Positions 1 to 13,384 of a stretch of 64,000 nucleotides of DNA are shown here, in pieces (within the stretch, counting starts at the first letter, position 1; each line of letters begins with the position of its first letter). Source of the DNA: Dasypus novemcinctus (Eukaryota > Chordata > Mammalia > Cingulata > Dasypodidae); the NCBI RefSeq assembly GCF_030445035.2, contig NC_080677.1:28035513-28099512 (forward strand), given 5' to 3'. A program made the position numbers and the translations under genes. The notes beneath the pieces were generated by a model. The model was given only the letters and a program-made list of their open reading frames with translations. It did not search any database and had not been told where the DNA came from.

Positions 1-89
1 GTCAGATGTTATTTTAAAATTACTTAAGTCTCTTTCTTCTTTTAAGTCTTTGTCTAAAATCCCTTCCCTAAGACACAGAAAATGAAGTG

Positions 90-285
90 ACCCTTCTATC
101 TGCTCCCTTGCATTGTGAATTATCCTACTTTAGCTATTATTTCTGGGTACTGGGGGTTTCTGTGTGCCCATCTATTTCCTCCATTACACCGTGGCACCTT
201 GAAGTCTGGGGCAATGCCTTCTGATCTTTGCCTCCTTGGTGCTTGATATGTAATAGGCACTAAATGTTTGTCAGGTTAATGAATT
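90..285 (+). mobile_element. LINE-2 3' end
   Basis: The closing segment, with wording like cttgatatgtaataggcac followed by taaatgtttg and a ttaatgaattaatgag tail, matches the L2 3' terminus (cacatagtaggtgctcaata and GAATGA repeats). It is an old, diverged copy. Confidence 0.6.
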
Positions 286-3200
286 AATGAGCATATTTGG
301 AGCACTGGGGGGAGGCGAGGGAAAGGTGGGCTGGAAGAGTCCCTGCTTAATTGCTTAATGTTGGATAGGATCTGGTGTAAATAAATTATCATTCCTGTGC
401 CTAAAAATTTGGGAAGAGAAAGAAATTCTCAACTATGCAATGATTAGTTCTGTAAGTGCCTTGTCCTAGGCTTTTGTGAATTAATTTGGGAAGCAGCACA
501 ATGCCCCATTTACTTTCATTTTTCTTTTAAAGAGAGGCAGAGAAACATCATGCATACAAAAAGCTGCATTAGGCTGATCCCAGCTCCAAGTGGTTAAAGA
601 GTTACAATCCAATCCTGTGCACATTATTCTAACCTTTTTTCATTTGTTTTATCCCAATGATTATTTATTGCATACCTCACATTTTTACCTGCCTTAACAC
701 ATTTGAACTCTGTAAAATTCTCCTTTGCACATGAATTAGTGTCAAATTTATTACCATATTCTTTCCACTTATTAGAAGGGATGTACTTTACAAATATGAC
801 TGCAATGCAGATTTATTATTTACATCCCAAGCCCTAGCCTTCATAACTACTTAATATGGATAAGGTGTTCAGTTTTCCAATGGAGTCCAGCTGCATCACT
901 GGAATCAAACTTGTAATTGCCTCTTTGGGATTTAAAACCATTATAGTTGTGCTTTTATGTTCTCTTTTGTTTTGCTTGAATCACTTTTTCAGGTCTATGA
1001 AGTACAGCTGGCACAATAAAAGTTTGATCAATGCATAACCAATGCAGTGTATATTTCTTCTAGAAATATAAAACCCAGGTGAAAAATGTTGATCTGTGGA
1101 GATTATCTTTGTCAGCTACTTATTCTTGGAATTTAAATGGTTCTCAGTCTTGAGGTCAGAGCTGAGCTTGGATTTCTGTGTTACAAGTTTTCTGACTTTG
1201 CTGGCATTATACATTGACTTGGAAGTCAAGGCTGCCAGATATCACTTTTATCACCAAAAAGATCCTTTGACTGTCTTTAAATACTTTATATTTAGGTACA
1301 TTTGGAATGCCTTCAATATTATCTTGATCAAAAAAATGGGGCAGATCCAATTTTTAAAATCTATAAATATTGTATTTATAAAGAAATATCTTTCAAAAAC
1401 ATTGCAATTTAAAGCTGTGTCAGCATTATTTTGGTGACAAAGAACTGAGGCTAACTAGTTTCAGTGGAAGATAATATTGTGATTTCAAAATAGTATGATG
1501 ATCCCTAAATTTCTAGGTGCTACGGGGTTAATCAAGGATGGATGTTCTCCATTAACTCTAAATTTGTTTGTTCTATCCATTAAAATCACCTATAGTTTGA
1601 AGGAAACAAAAAGCTGTGTCATGGCCCCTCCCCCAACAACACACACACACACTCACACAAACACACACACAGATATGGGAAATATAGCAGTAACATCCAT
1701 TCCAGAAACAGCTCTGAATACTCCACTCCCCTTGACCTTGACTGTGTTGGAGAAGCTGTCTGTACTTTTTGTCCCCATTCTTTCTGCCTGAGCATTTTCT
1801 CCCTTTGGGGCACGCAGTGTGTACCTGGATTCTTTCCTCCTATCATTGTTCTAAATTAGATTGTTGGAAAGAATTAACATTAGCCATTTATTCATTAGGT
1901 GTGAATTAAATCACGCTTCTATCTTCCCCCAAGCACATTTGTATTTTAAGTTTAAAATCTGTTAGTGTTGAATGAATTGCTTTATTCTTAAATACATTTG
2001 AATGGGAATCCAGGAGAACAGGGAGAAGAAGGCATCCCAGAGTTTCCGCAGCATTTGGGTAGTTGTGAGGTCTCCCTGGTTGCAGGGTTAGGGCTATGGA
2101 GAGGCAAGTGAGGCACTTGTCTCAGATGCAAAATTTAAGGGGGCACCCCAAAACTCAGTTATCACTCTAAATCATATTTTAGCACAAGACTTGAAAAATA
2201 AGTTTTGATATTTTGTTAAACATGGATGACATGATGAACGCTTACATTTGAGCCCTCTATCTAGCCTTGCTTGGTGGTTCTTTTCCAAACATTCTTTATA
2301 GAAACAACTTCTGCCAAGTACCTGCCTGGTACCTCTGGCATCAAGGACAGTCTGAACCAGGGTCTCGGCATGGAGGGTTGATAATCAGCTCATCATATAG
2401 GCTTTGAGAAAACTGTTCCTTGTCACAGCATGCCTGACGAAGAGTAGATGGCCAATTAATTTTTTGACATAGGATTGAATGGATAATTCATGAATGAATC
2501 AACATGTATTGGTATTTGTGCCTTGATGAAGAAGGGATTATTTTAACGATTTGCCTAAAGTGAAGGCTACTTCCACATGGGCCTGCTGCACCTCTAGAAA
2601 GCAACTACAGTAACAATAAATCTTAATTAAAAGACTTTTGATTCAAGCCACCATAATATAAATTAGATCTTCAGTTGTTAGCATAAATTTAATAACAACA
2701 GTCTCCAATTTCTTACATTAAGCAAATATAAATAAGCAAATATTTTTAGTAACTATTGTTAGTTAATCTTGGAAAAAACTAGGACAAGTTGTCTTCTTTG
2801 GAGAGAAAAGGTACTTTTTTGATACCAGATTAAATTTTAGGCCTGTTGATTTTTATATTCATGGAATTATAAGAGCTTATCTTCAGGAATCCTTATTCAA
2901 TGAATATCAAGCTGATTTTCTTCTGTGCTTTAAAGAGTAAGTCAAATCCTGTTGCATTGAATATTAGGGATGCAATTCTGTAGTTAGTTAATCAGGACAC
3001 CAGTAGAAATATTCATGTTGTAGACAGCCAATCAAATCTCATTCTCTGCAACAAAAGGTATTTCAGACAATTTTAAGTGGTGGAAACCCTAAGAATAATT
3101 TACATGGCTTGTCTAAAACTTCCAAGGTTCATCTATTGGAATGTGCAGTGGTCTGATGCTCTGTAAATTCAATTTAAATAAAATAGCTAAAATAGAAGGT

Positions 3201-3595
3201 GAAGAGCTAGTTGAGGAAGAGTTGGAAATTTATATCACTTACTTTTCTTTCTGGCATTGCGTCGAGAACTTTCACCTACCTCTACCCGCTCTGGAGAGGT
3301 GGACTGCATGGTCCCTCAGAAAGGAGCAGTTTTCTTTAATCTGTGTCCCAGCCAGTCGTTTGGTACTTTTCAGTAAGGAAGCAGAGATGAATAAGGCAGA
3401 GCCCTTGCCTTTAAGGAGGGAGCAGCAGGCAGAGGCGCTGAGGCAGGTAGGGTGGGGAGAGCATTTCCAGCTAAAACACAGGTGCCGTGAGCTCGGGCTT
3501 ACAATGTCCAGGGCCTGGGTGGTTTCAGATATGTGTGGGGACTGGAGTCAAATCAAAAAAGCAGGCAGAGGCAAGAGCATGTGTGGCCCTAAGTT
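286..3595. other. Intergenic, mostly unassigned
   Basis: AT-rich sequence with no supported gene; the reading frames present are short and unlike any protein I know. It contains a (CA)n tract at about 1637-1671. A segment at 2085-2260 has an odd GGCACC-containing stretch that may be an old transposon, but I cannot name it. Confidence 0.5.
1637..1671. repeat. (CA)n microsatellite
   Basis: Interrupted CA dinucleotide run of about 35 bases. Confidence 0.9.
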
Positions 3596-3599
3596 TTCA

Positions 3600-3840
3600 T
3601 TTATTCTGAAGAAAAGAGGGAGCCATTGAAGGATTTTAGGCAGAAGGAGATTACGGATATGTTCAGATTTGCCACTTGGGATGCTCCCCCTAGCAGCGAG
3701 AGAGGAGGGTGGACTCAAGACTGGACGCGGAGAGCCAAAGAGTCTGGAAGAGAGAAGGTTGCAATGATTTAAGTGAAAGCCGAGAGTGGCTTGAACTAAG
3801 ACAGTGGCTATGGAGAGAGAAAGGAGGGGACAGATCACTT
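3600..3840 (-). mobile_element. LINE-2 fragment, antisense
   Basis: The + strand reads like the reverse complement of the L2 3' region: a GAGCCATTGAAGG segment, then sequence equivalent to the block around 'agtgacatgatctg', then a 'gtggcttgaactaagacagtggc' equivalent. Mutated, ancient copy. Confidence 0.7.
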
Positions 3841-5270
3841 TTTGGCTTGAAGCATGTAAATGATTTTATTGAAAATACCTTTCACTGTGTTGCCACGAAA
3901 GTAAGTTAACAGGAGATGACAAATGGTTTTCCACACAGGATTTTGGTAGATCTCTGGGAAAATTCACTAATAAATTGAAACAATTTGTCTCAGATAACAT
4001 GGTATGGACATTCATAGTAGGAATAGAGCTTTGTACTATCTAGGTAAAATCAGGCACTAATGAATAAATACATTGGTAAATGTCATTCACTGCAATGAAA
4101 TATATCCATGTTCTGGCCGCCAACTCAAAACTTCTCTCTGCTGTTGGGCTCATGACATATTCCACTGGACTAAAAAATCTGTTTTTTGCAGATATATTCA
4201 CAAGTTCATATCCATTTAACAGGTTCATTATTTATTTACCTGTTTGATTATTTATATACTTATCCGTTCATTTATCTATTCATTTTAACTCGGAAAAGTA
4301 TTTGTGAAATGCTGTGATCATTATAGTAAAAAGCTTTTACACACACAAACTTAAATGCTGGGCTAGTCACATCCTGAAGGTATTTTACGTGTTGGCAGAA
4401 GTTATCCACCTATTGGTGTTTCAATCAATCACCTAGAAAATATCTAGGCTCCTGCACCTACACAGTTAGACAAAGAGAAATGCTATGGTTACATTCATCT
4501 CTTTGACAACCACTGAGGACGGTCACGGTAGCTCTGGAGGAGCTGCTGAATTACTCCCAGACCGTTCCTCCATGGTCCCTTTCTCCCTCACATTCCCTCC
4601 GTACCCAAAACACAGTGGGCGGTAGTGCAAGGAGCTGTTCTTTGGCAGTGGATATATCTGAGTAGCTATACTCTCCCTGACCAAACTAACTTCTGAATTT
4701 TATTTGTAAGACTCGACCTTGTATCAGGCAAGAGGTATACTATTGCATGAAATGCTTATCTCAACCCTGAGGGGAAGATGCTAGACCCGGGCATCCTGTC
4801 CCGTGAGTGGCAGGCTACCCAGAGCAAAGGCAGGCCCTGAGCACTGTAATCCATCCCTGCGCTCAGGGCTGCTTTCAGCGGTGGCTCCTCTGAGTTCAGA
4901 CTCACGGAACTTTCGCGTGCACCGTGCGTTCTTTTCCCTTCTGTCCTGGCGCTCTCTCCACTCTGTGAGAAGACCCTGCACCGGTGTGGGATGGGAACCA
5001 GCCACCTGCCCTTCCGCTGGACACTCGTGCGAGCACTCTGCACCCTGCTGAGGTGGTCTCGCTGGGCTCCGCCCCGTTGCCTCCCCACACGCCCCGATGT
5101 TGGGTAAGTGGGTTGTCCCTCCTCTTGTGGGGCGCGCATTTGCCCCTCACTCCTGCTTCTTGTGACCACTTCCCAAATCAGCTGCTGTACTCAAGTCCTT
5201 GTTTCACACTTTGCTTTAGGAGGAATCTCAGCTTAAACGAATGCAATCTCTGGTACCTAGGAGACCCTCA
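3841..5270. other. Intergenic; AT-rich then GC-rich patch
   Basis: From 3845 to about 4760 I see AT-rich unassigned sequence, with a run of TTAT/TTTA words at 4215-4290. From about 4780 to 5270 GC rises, with scattered CpGs (for example near 4905-4930 and 5060-5095). Overlapping short frames on both strands reflect composition. No gene can be supported. Confidence 0.5.
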
Positions 5271-5274
5271 GTGA

Positions 5275-5405
5275 ATGTAAAGCCCCGGATCACTTCCTCT
5301 TCCCTTAGTAAAAATGGGGACACTGAGGCCCAACGGCATGTAGTAAGTTGCCCAGGGCCGCACAATCTGAAACCCAGGGGACGAGGCCTCCATCCAGGCT
5401 TTCTT
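5275..5405 (-). mobile_element. MIR SINE, antisense
   Basis: Reads as reverse-complement MIR: 'aaaatggggacactgaggcc', then a 'taagttgcccagggccgcac' equivalent, then a 'aacccagg' segment. Confidence 0.65.
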
Positions 5406-8400
5406 CTGGGACGTCCTATGGCAAAACTGGCTTTTGCTCTGTCCTGAGCAAACCAATGAGGACCCCTAGTGGCGCGCGCAGGGTGGACAGACGGGAGCGA
5501 AAGCCGTTCATTCGAATAGTCTGAACCCATTCAGGAAAAGAGGGGCACGGTCCTGGTGGGTGTCTTGATTCTCGGTAGAACTCGAGCCTGGCAGGTGAGA
5601 AACAGGCTCCAAACCAGGCGCCAGCAGGGTGGTCCCCAAACAGTGGGAGAGCCCCAAAAGATGACATTTCTCTTTCCTGCAGAGGAAAGGTGAGCTTCTC
5701 ATTCCCGGTTTCCTGGGGAGACTGCTCTCTCTGGATCTTAAAGGCTCTTTGCTGGTTTGGACAATTTCTAACCTCTCTTGCCTCAGGTAGTTGTTTTATT
5801 TGTTCATTTCTGAGGTGAGGGAGACCCTTCCCTTCCAGATGGAGCATCAGTGAGGGGGTGGGGGGTGGGTGGGGGGAGACACAGAGTCTACATCCAAATG
5901 GGGATCAGGTCATAGCCCTGCTGAGGACCCAGCTTTCCTTCTGTTGGAGCATTCTCTCCCCAGGGGGCCTGTGGGCCTCCTACATTACAGCAAATCTGAG
6001 GAAAGAGGAGGCACATTCTTGCTTCTTTCCTAAGCCCTTGCAAGCCACAAGCATTCCCTCAAGAGATGATTAATGGACATCTCTGATTTCAAAATGTCTA
6101 TACGCTTCAGGCCCCATGAAGTCAGCCATACTGCTCCTACGGGCAATCCGTTATAACCAGGTTTCCTAAAGGGTGCATGCCCCGAGGCCAACTGCGTCAC
6201 TCTACTTCGGAGGATCCCAGGTCTAAGGAGGCATTGTTCTGGGCAGACAGGACCAAGAGCCCCCAGAAGTTACTCAGTGATGAGGAAGCAGGTAGAGCAG
6301 ATGGAGGCACAGTGGTAAGAGCAGGAACCCAAGAGTAGAGCCAACGGGTGCTGGGTCAGCCTGGCCTGGGGAGAGAGCGTAAGAAGGAAGGGGACCTTGG
6401 CTTTCCTATTCTTTTATCCCAGCTCTTGAAGCTACCTTCTTCTTACCTGACCCCTACCCGAGGCTTTGCAGTATAGGCATCCCCTTTATGCCAGGCAGTC
6501 TCCCCATTTCTTCCTCCCTAAGGCCCCTCTGCTTAAAAGCAAGACTGCTTAATGACAGATAACTTGGGGGAAGCAAAAAACCAAAATAAGCTAAGAGCAA
6601 AGGGCAGATATGAAACAGATTTTTTTCAGGGCTCCAACTGTGATAGATTTTATAAGCAGAACAGATTTCATATGGAAGACATTGACAAGGAATAAACATA
6701 GCATCCAAAGCTTGCGTTTTCAAGGATTTGCTTCTTTGAACAGAAGCATTTTTTCCCCCAAATGTTCACATTCTTATCAAACAATAGGCAGTAAAATCTC
6801 TGCTGCCAAAATGGCAAAGGCAGATCAGACCTAGGTATGGGTTACCTGTATTTGCAGGAACTGCCTCAAAAATCCCATTTCAATTTGCTATGAAAGCATG
6901 TGCTGTCCTAGCTTTCTAATCTATGTCGAAAGCTCAAAGGTTAAAGAGACTTGGCTGAATTTGTCTTAAGATATATCCTTTGTTCTGATTCAATCATTTA
7001 TTTGAATTTAATATTTTAAAGGACACTTCAAACAGACTTTACAAAGCCCTGTTACCATCAGGTCCATATTTATTATTTAATATTTAACTGGGGAGATTTA
7101 TCAAAACCCTTAAGAATTAATGGTTGAAAACTTGTAGCGTTGAAGGGTTTGCAGAGGAAGCTGTTTGCCCACAGTGGGGAGGAACTACCCCCTCAGGCTG
7201 GGCCTCTGTAAGGTGAATAAACCTTTGGGGGTCTGGCAACATGGTGAGCCCATCTACCTAGAAAGAGCAGGAAGTACAATTGCCTTTAAATAAATACTCT
7301 AATGTGCTTAACTTCTGAACTGTAAAGCTCAGCTTGTGCCTTAAGAAGGGAGGTGAGAGTGAAAGCAAAGCAACTTGAACCAAAGTTGTAAACAAACTGT
7401 TATTTCAGGTTTTCTACAAATATACAGGAGAAAGTTGCCTTAAGGGCTCAAGATTAATCCAAGCACATTCAAAAGCACCTCTTCTTGAAATAGCTGAGGA
7501 CCTGGGGAATATGTTTTGATCTTCAGAATCCATTGGTGGTGTCCATACCTATTTGACACTAGATGTCAAGAAGAAAATAAGAAGCCTGAATCCCTAGATA
7601 CAGGGGGATGTGGCATGTCACAGAAACAATGTGTCTAGTGATTTGCTTAATCATTCACCCAGATATATTTCTGTGTCCTGTAGACCAGCAAAGCTCTTAG
7701 TGGGATTTTTCATAACTCCTAATGTCCTTTACAATGATTCAATACTTTTGATTAAATGTCCCAACCTGTATAAACTCCCTTGAAACTAAAAATAAGTAGG
7801 CCAGGAATATGTCATTGAATATATGCCAGAGATACTGTTGAGTTCAGAACCAAGGCAGCCTTGCCCAAGCTGAAATACCCTGCAGGAATCGTGCTTTTCT
7901 GGGAAGAGCTTCCACAAACACCCTCAGACTGAGAAATGGAGAGCTGGAGCCAGGTGTCGGTTGTGGGCACAGATCTGAGTGTGATGCATGACACCAAGAA
8001 GCAGGGCAAGTGGTGACCCACACTCCTCACTCTTTTCTTACACTGGGTCAGTTACTGAGCAAAACCAATCCGGAGCAGCTGTAAATGATTCTGATAGAGA
8101 CCCTTACAGCCTTGGGGGCTGTCTACCACCTCTAACCTGTAGTCGGGGCCTCCCGGCAAGAGTGAGCAACACTGCAGCAGTCACCAGGAGAAAAGGGATT
8201 TCAAGAAGTAAGAATGGGGTGACAATCACTGGTGATGGCTTTGTTTCACTAAGTGAAATAAAGAGAGCTCTTGACAAAAAAGTGCAGCTCCAGATCCCAA
8301 AATTACTTCTGTCCTGCTCTGTCTTCTCAAGCATCTGGAACCTTTATCTGACAAAATAAAAACACACACAAAATACAAGCTTTTCTCATTCCCTATCTTT

Positions 8401-8500
8401 TTTTCCTTTTTTAATTGTGATAATGCACATCTAATATATATTCAGCCATTTTAGCTGTTTTTAAGTGTATAGTACAATTTGATAAGTAAAAAGATAAGTG
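5406..8500. other. Intergenic, no gene seen
   Basis: Mixed composition. Between 5410 and 6400 it is moderately GC-rich with G runs (5855-5878); after 6540 it is AT-rich. No repeat family was identified with confidence and no reading frame looks coding. Confidence 0.45.
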
Positions 8501-8504
8501 ACAC

Positions 8505-8951
8505 TGTGGTGGTCTGGAGCTATGTACCCCAGAAAAACTTAGTACACTCCTGTGGGTATGAACCCCATTATAAATAGGACCTTTAAGGAGGTCACTTCAG
8601 TAACGGTGTGTCCCAACTGAATCAGGATAAGTCTTAATTCTGTTACTGAAGGCCTTATAGGGAAGGCCACAGAGGGAGAGAAAGTCAGAGGGAGCAGCCA
8701 AAAACTGGAAGTCAGCAGAGCCCAGAAACCACAAGAGACTGCCACATGCATGGCTGTGGGCCAGAAAAGCCAAGGACCAAGGGTCATTAGCAGCCAGCCC
8801 CAGAACACCACAGTGTTCTGGGAGAAAGCATGGCCTTGATGAACTCTTGATTTTGGGCTTTTCCTAACCTTGAAACCATAAGCGAATAAATGCATACTGT
8901 TTAAGCCAACCCATCTCATGGTATTTGTTTTAGAACCAGGAAACTAAAACA
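8505..8951 (-). mobile_element. Solo LTR, same family as 55408-55877, inverted
   Basis: Its reverse complement starts TGTTTTAGTTTCCTGG and ends CCACCACA, with an internal 'gcatttattcgcttatggtt' and 'tgttctggggctggctgct' that align with the element at 55408-55877 over its length. TG...CA ends and size (~447 bp) fit an ERVL/MaLR-type LTR abundant in xenarthrans. The flanking 5-mers (gacac, atgat) no longer match, so the duplication has decayed. Confidence 0.75.
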
Positions 8952-9898
8952 ATGATGGATGCAAGATGCAATATGAGTATGATAGGAAGAATACAACAAC
9001 AGAATAAGAATATGCAGGAGAAAGTTTCTTTGTTTGAAAAAATGTAATGTAAAAGTGTGGATTTTATGGGTCTATTACATCAATAATGAAGAAAGCTGTT
9101 CTCTCTGTCTTGGTCTCATTTTCCCTCTCTCCCTTTCATATATGCACACACACACACACACAAATTTTAGTTAAGGTTTTATATCTGAAAGGTAAACAAA
9201 TCTATGCATATTCAGACATGGGGTGATTTTTAAAAAGTAATCATCTAAGAAAAGATCAGGTTAAAACTCAAAACCAGAAACAATTGAGAGGAGCATATAA
9301 AGAAATCTGAAGAAAAACTTGTAAATGAATTGTCATTTGTGTTTGAAGGCAAGACAAAGATATTTTTCTGACATGTATGGACTGAGAACATTTGTCTTTC
9401 ACATTCCCTTTCTGAAAAAAGTCCTCAAAAAAGTATTTCAACGAACTGAAAAATGTATCAAAGAATTTAAATAGAAACAAAATTTTGTTTAAAAAAAAAA
9501 GCTGTGAGCAATGAAAGCATTTAAGTTCAGAGTTAATAGCTAAATAATTGATAATACAATGATCAACAATGCAGAGATGAAATGTAATTCATGAAAGAAG
9601 AGATAAAAGTTGTATTTCAAAAAATGAACCTAAAAACCTCCAAAATACCTCAACATAAGCTAAGAATCAGAGATGGGAGAAAGCAGAAATGCCTCTCTCA
9701 CAAGAAAGTGGGTTTGGGAAATTAACAAAGGTGATTAAATCCTAGTGTTGGTAGAGAAAGAATGATTGAAATATTTTCAATATAAAGAGAATGATACTAG
9801 AATACAATAAGTACAGAACTCTTAAAGTGGAAAGAAATATATGCAGCAAAGATAAATATTAGGAACATTAAAAATATAAAGTAGGGTGGTATATAAAG

Positions 9899-9917
9899 GT
9901 ATATATATATATATATA
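9899..9917. repeat. (TA)n tract
   Basis: Uninterrupted alternating TA run of about 19 bases. Confidence 0.85.
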
Positions 9918-10258
9918 AAGATCAAATTGAAAACAATCCAAGATTCCCTGTAACATATTATAGAACTGATTGAATTAAGTGTGAAATAGCCACCCCTGGA
10001 CACTCTGCAGCTATAAAAATGATGTGCATTTTTAAAAGATGACACCAATTAGTAACAAACATGCATACACACACACACAACGGTATGGTGAGACCGACTG
10101 CACTTCTGCTAAACAGAGAGTAGGTGATATTCAGTGCCTTTGCCAATCTATTCGACAAAACCTCTGACCAACCAGAATGAGCCTTAAACCACTTGTCCAT
10201 CTGCAACATCAATGTCAGAGATGTGTCTGCAAGAAGTCTGCACGTTTGTAGGCACTTA

Positions 10259-10281
10259 TAGCTCTAATATAGTTAGAGCTA
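10259..10281. repeat. Perfect inverted repeat
   Basis: Nine-base arms TAGCTCTAA and TTAGAGCTA pair exactly around the 5-base loop TATAG. No function is evident. Confidence 0.8.
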
Positions 10282-10714
10282 AAAATCTAGATTTAAAATT
10301 AGAATAGTTATCTTTGCATTGTAAATTGAAGATCAAGAGTGATTTTTCATGTTAATTAATGAATACAAAATAATATGTTTTAAAAAGGCATGGACTTTAC
10401 ATTGCTTTTTCTGGAAGCCTGATCAATGTCTTCTCATATCCAGCAGTGCGTATTTTCAGAAGAAGCGTGAATGTACTCAACTATTCTCATGATGAGTCAA
10501 TTGGTTATTTTTGAAGATGGAATACTCAACCTCACTTCACTAGCATTATCTTTTAACCTCGGCTGATTGCCAAGAAATGTGAGACCTAAAACACAAACAG
10601 AATACAATAATCTCTTACTGAAAGCATGGAGCAGGGTTTTTATTTCATTTTACTTCATTACCTGAGAAACATTTTTTCCATTTCAGCGCCATAAAAGCTT
10701 TATTCATGGCATTT

Positions 10715-11127
10715 TTTTTTAAATATTTATTTTTCATTTATTTCTCTTCCCTTCCTCCATCCCACAGTTGTCTGCTCTCCGTGTCCATTTGCTGTGTGTT
10801 CTTTTGTGTCCGCTTGTGTCAGCGGCACCCGGAATCTCTGTCTCTTTTTGTTGCGTCATCTTGTTGTATCAGCTCTCCGTGTGTGCGGGGCCACTCCTGG
10901 GCAGGCTGCACTTTCTTTCGTGCTGGGTGGCTCTCCTTACAGGGCGCACTCCTTGCGCGTGGGGCTCCCCCACACGGGGGACACCCCTGCGTGGCACGGC
11001 ACTCCTTGCATGCATCAGCACTGTGTGTGGGCCAGCTCCACACAGGTCAAGGAGGCCCGGGGTTTGAACCGCAGACCTCTCATGTGGTAGACGGATGCCC
11101 TATCCATTGGTCCAAGTCCACTCCCCC
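10715..11127 (-). mobile_element. DAS-type SINE (tRNA-Ala-derived), inverted
   Basis: On the minus strand the element opens with a tRNA-like head containing a B-box-like GGTTCAAACCCC. A long GC-rich body follows, and it ends in an A-rich tail seen on + as the T run at 10711-10720. It matches the copy at 50885-51294 throughout. A 13-bp target-site duplication ATTCATGGCATTT flanks it at 10702-10714 and 11128-11140, so the insertion is fairly young. Family knowledge places DAS SINEs in armadillos. Reading frames inside it are not genes. Confidence 0.9.
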
Positions 11128-11140
11128 ATTCATGGCATTT

Positions 11141-12820
11141 ATTTTTCAGTTTCCACTGGAAATTTGAAGGCTTAGCTTTCCAGGTTTTAGCCATACCCTT
11201 TTGTATTCTCAATATCTGCACCGCTATTCATGTCCATCAGTCTAATTATGATCTAAGACAATCACCACTCTCTTATTAAACAAGTAATCAGTGCGGTTCT
11301 CCCCTTCGGGCACAGTACAGCACCACCTTATGCCCTGCAGAGTAGAAGGAAAGGGAATCTCCGGGGCAGGTGAGCCCACAGAAGGTCTTCACATGCCTTT
11401 CCCGGGGCCATTCCTTATACCGGCAGTTGGAGGATTCTACTGAAGAAGTTTTACTCACCCACCTCAAGCCACGGAAAGCTCAAAAGACACTTATTTTGTT
11501 TTAGGTTTGAGAAAATAATCTCCAAATGGTGTTCACATCAAAATAGAAAATAAGGGAGATGAGCTGCGCTGGGCAAGATAGAGGCTGCATGCCAAGTGAC
11601 CTGCCAATCCATCAACATTCATTCAGTGCAGCCAGATCAGTGACCAATGCTGTCTTCACTGACACAGTGCAGACAAAGGCATGTTCCATAGTTTTTAATG
11701 TACATTGAAATAGAGTGAGGAAGAGAAGGCGTTTCAGGGAGAAGGAGGGTTTGGTTTCAGCAAGTTGTGCTGGAGATGAGCACAGATGGTTTACGAATGG
11801 ATTTTACATGTTCTGCAGGTGGCTTGAAACAGAGAACTGGGATCTGGCCGGTCAGAGGCCTCAGTACAGATTGATGAAACTGGAGAGAGGGTGAACTCAG
11901 GGAGGAAAAATGAAGAGAGAAAGATTAAGGAGAGAAAAGAGGAAGGTGAAGTGAAAGAAGCCCTGGATAATGGACTCCTTCAAGGAGCCGAAAGAAGAGA
12001 TAAGAACAAAGCTCATTGCTCCACCAACAATGGCGGTATAACTCAGAAAGGGGGAGAGATGTCCAGGCTAATCAAATGCTTAGGTGGCCCACCACCCACC
12101 TCCTCAGCTGGATGCCCTCCTGGTCCTGGACCTTGGTTGCTTCTTCCCCTTTTGTCCCCTATATTCCAACTGACCCTTAGTCTGGGCTCCTTCGTGTTCC
12201 CTTTTCCCCACCCCTAACTTCTCTTCTCCCCTTATTAGCCCCCCTCGTTTACTTTCTTGGTTCCTGTTTTCATTTCCCATCACTCATGCTTCTTTCCTTT
12301 TCCTGTTCTGCACCTTGGGCATATGATTGATTCGTTTGGAGGCAATGAAGTTAATACTGGTCCTATTTTTGTGAAATATATTATCCATGTGAAAGGTTCT
12401 ATAACTTTAGGAAACCTTCAAAAGCACTTGAGAAATAGGCTTATGAACTGAAACCATGTGACGGCTTAGCAAAAAAGAGGCCACCACTGCACAAAACCTC
12501 CTGAGACATCAGGGTGGAGAAAACAAATGGGTTTCTATTAACTGTTAACTTTTGTATTGCTCTATACACAGTGCTTTCACAACTGTTGTTTCCTATTATC
12601 CCATGTGGTAGTAAAAAAGAAAATAATAATGATGACACTGAGAAGAATAATAGCAATACTAAAGACTTTTCATGGACCATATCATTTACTCTTTGCCACC
12701 ATCTTCTGGGGAAGGGACCATTATTATCGCCACTTTGTCAAAGAGAGAAACGATGAGAAAAGTAAGGTGTTGAGATTGAGAGAGCTTGCCCGCGCAAAGG
12801 TGTTGGGAGGTGAGCACTGT
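11141..12820. other. Intergenic, unassigned
   Basis: Unique-looking sequence; the purine-rich part at 11700-11960 could be an old antisense L2, but I cannot align it well. Polypyrimidine-rich at 12120-12300. No gene. Confidence 0.4.
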
Positions 12821-12821
12821 A

Positions 12822-13375
12822 ATCTCTTGCTGGGAGGAGTGTGAATTTGGTGCATCTTCGGTGCAGGGGAGTTCAGCAGTGTTCCAAAATGTACAATTTG
12901 ACCCCCCAGCAATTCTATTCCTAGGCATCTACCCTATGGATCTAATTTCACGTGTGCAAATACTGCATGTACAAGGATATTAACTGCAGTTTTATTTCTA
13001 TTAGCAGAAAATTGGAAACAACCAAAATATCCACCAATTCGTCCTGCCATAGAAACCATGCAGGTTAAAAAGAATAAGGTAGCTCTATATGGACTGATAT
13101 ATTGTTATAAGTATAAGCTGCAGACCAGTAGTACCATAAGCTACCAATTATGTGCATTAAAAAATATGTATATGCGTATGTGTTTATAAACATGGTGACT
13201 CTCTCTAGAAGGATGCAAAGGAATGAGTTGTCAATACTATGGAGGGGAACAGGAAGGTTGGGGGTCAGGGAAGGAGACTCACTTTTCGCTGAATATCTTG
13301 TGTACCTTCTGAATTTCATACCAATGCATATGTGTATTGCCTATTATAGTTTTTTTAAAATTCAAAAGTAAAGAA
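12822..13375 (+). mobile_element. LINE-1 fragment: end of ORF2 and 3' part
   Basis: Contains a decayed version of the L1 ORF2 C-terminal coding region: a 'ccagcaattctattcctagg' segment followed by 'catctaccctatgg', then sequence equivalent to 'ttggaaacaaccaaaatatcc'. Many substitutions; no intact frame. Confidence 0.75.
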
Positions 13376-13384
13376 GTTTTAATA

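Larger units (their letters stand above)
8952..10714. other. Intergenic, A-rich, with small simple repeats
   Basis: Holds (CA)n at 9145-9162 and 10066-10080, an A run at 9491-9500, a (TA)n tract at about 9899-9917 and a perfect short hairpin at 10259-10281. Parts around 9930-10050 resemble degraded LINE-1, but not convincingly. No gene. Confidence 0.5.

Noticed and set aside
8539..8919. 126-codon minus frame as a gene
   Set aside because: It lies inside the LTR at 8505-8951, and the related LTR at 55408 gives a similar but broken frame.
10706..11221. Frames of 68 to 153 codons as genes
   Set aside because: They mostly fall inside, or run into, the inverted DAS SINE flanked by target-site duplications.
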